Positions 6,050 to 6,521 of a DNA stretch of 6,521 bases are shown here, piece by piece. Where the stretch lies: contig JBKJQB010000117.1 in NCBI GenBank assembly GCA_046594105.1, forward strand, positions 1-6,521, written 5' to 3'. Source of the DNA: JBDSGC01 sp046594105. GTDB lineage: Bacteria > Acidobacteriota > Thermoanaerobaculia > Gp7-AA8. The notes below the pieces were generated by a model, which had not been told where the DNA came from, made no database searches, and saw only the letters and a list, made by a program, of their open reading frames with translations. The first letter of the stretch is position 1, and the number at the start of each line of letters is the position of its first letter. Position numbers and translations under genes: made by a program.

Positions 6050-6475
6050 TCATCGTTCGGGCTCGCCATTCCCCTGGCGAGGGATGCCGCCGCTCCGCCC
6101 GATGGCCAGCCTCGCGGCCGCGTCGATGCTTTCCTCGAGGATCTCAAAGTCGCTGACGTAGCCGACCTGGCCGTCGGTCTTCACGAGCGTGCTCCGGGCT
6201 ACCCGGACGATCAGGACCACGCGTCCACCCTCCCCCACCACGATCGTCATCGGTCCTCGCCTGCCTACGGTCAGCCGCTCGCGATGAAGCGCGGTCAGCC
6301 GGGTTGCCGAGATCTCGAGCACCCGCACCACCCCCCCGCCAAACGATCCCGACAACGGCGAAACGCTCGCTTCGTCCATTGCAGATTCCTCATCGCCGGA
6401 TCCGCGGACCGGGGTCTGGAAGACCATGACTTGCTCCTCAGGAATGGCGACTCCGTGCACGATCGGAAAACTCAT
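6050..6475 (-). CDS. Small PilZ-like protein with degenerate ligand motifs
   Basis: This is a 141-aa cytoplasmic protein without a signal peptide, convergent with the operon. Residues 49-112 look like a six-strand PilZ-type barrel: VVRVLEIS (49-56), a loop, TIVVGEGGRVVLIVRVARS (77-95) and a closing strand VGYVSDFEI (104-112). In c-di-GMP-binding PilZ domains one expects RxxxR and then D/NxSxxG. Here no RxxxR precedes the first strand, and the second motif reads EISATR, with D/N replaced by E and G by R. If the fold is right, it probably does not bind c-di-GMP in the usual way. Residues 1-45 are polar and the tail (119-141) looks disordered. The start is uncertain: ATG 6475 has GGGAG 7 nt upstream; ATG 6427 has the stronger GAGGAG 6 nt upstream and would give 125 aa; ATG 6502 has no good site. 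I chose 6475 as the longest well-supported reading. The PilZ assignment is tentative. Confidence 0.6.
   Translation of the reverse strand: MSFPIVHGVAIPEEQVMVFQTPVRGSGDEESAMDEASVSPLSGSFGGGVVRVLEISATRLTALHRERLTVGRRGPMTIVVGEGGRVVLIVRVARSTLVKTDGQVGYVSDFEILEESIDAAARLAIGRSGGIPRQGNGEPER
6434..6439 (-). promoter_or_regulatory. Strong Shine-Dalgarno GAGGAG inside the PilZ-like reading frame
   Basis: GAGGAG lies 6 nt before the in-frame ATG at 6427, which is methionine 17 of the longer reading. It is a better match than the GGGAG before ATG 6475. Either the true start is 6427 or both starts are used. Confidence 0.45.
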
Positions 6476-6521
6476 TGGGAATCTCCCTGCCGCTCCATCC
6501 ATGGAAGGCGCCTCCGCCGGG

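Noticed and set aside
1..6521. CRISPR arrays, tRNA/rRNA genes, insertion sequences
   Set aside because: I saw no direct-repeat and spacer pattern, no cloverleaf or rRNA-like segments, and no transposase frames or terminal inverted repeats.

Overview
The window is GC-rich bacterial DNA. Genes start at well-placed Shine-Dalgarno sequences, and the two large products carry Sec-type signal peptides. The wHTH-first regulator at the left edge and the large, unfamiliar secreted proteins would suit a high-GC Gram-negative lineage such as Acidobacteriota or a neighbour. That placement is inferred from style only; no marker gene is present.

Layout: (1) Positions 1-296, minus strand, hold the first 98 residues of a regulator with an OmpR/CadC-type winged-helix DNA-binding domain; the rest lies beyond the window. 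(2) Positions 297-525 are a divergent intergenic region with an 11-bp palindrome but no convincing promoter. (3) Positions 526-3276 and 3330-5966, plus strand, encode two large paralogous exported proteins (916 and 878 aa) that I cannot assign to a known family; they fill about 83% of the window. The 53-nt gap between them has no terminator, so they probably form one operon. (4) Positions 5997-6042 form a strong intrinsic terminator. (5) Positions 6050-6475, minus strand, encode a small convergent protein resembling a degenerate PilZ domain.

The paralogous pair is the interesting part. Both proteins share this order: signal peptide; four and a half degenerate helical repeats of about 73-97 residues; a tandem block of 11-residue (hendecad) repeats; a conserved core with a WW pair, an IPCPPAGFHTPFG motif and conserved cysteines; a second, longer hendecad block; and a C-terminal 34-residue TPR-like hairpin. 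From the ICNP motif to the C terminus (about 400 residues) the two align with no gap at any checkpoint, apart from one extra terminal residue. The largest difference is a 31-residue insert in the first protein that adds six cysteines and contains a tandem GCAEVCVP repeat. This suggests an old gene duplication followed by specialisation into two partner proteins acting outside the cytoplasm. The divergent winged-helix gene is the obvious candidate regulator, by position only.
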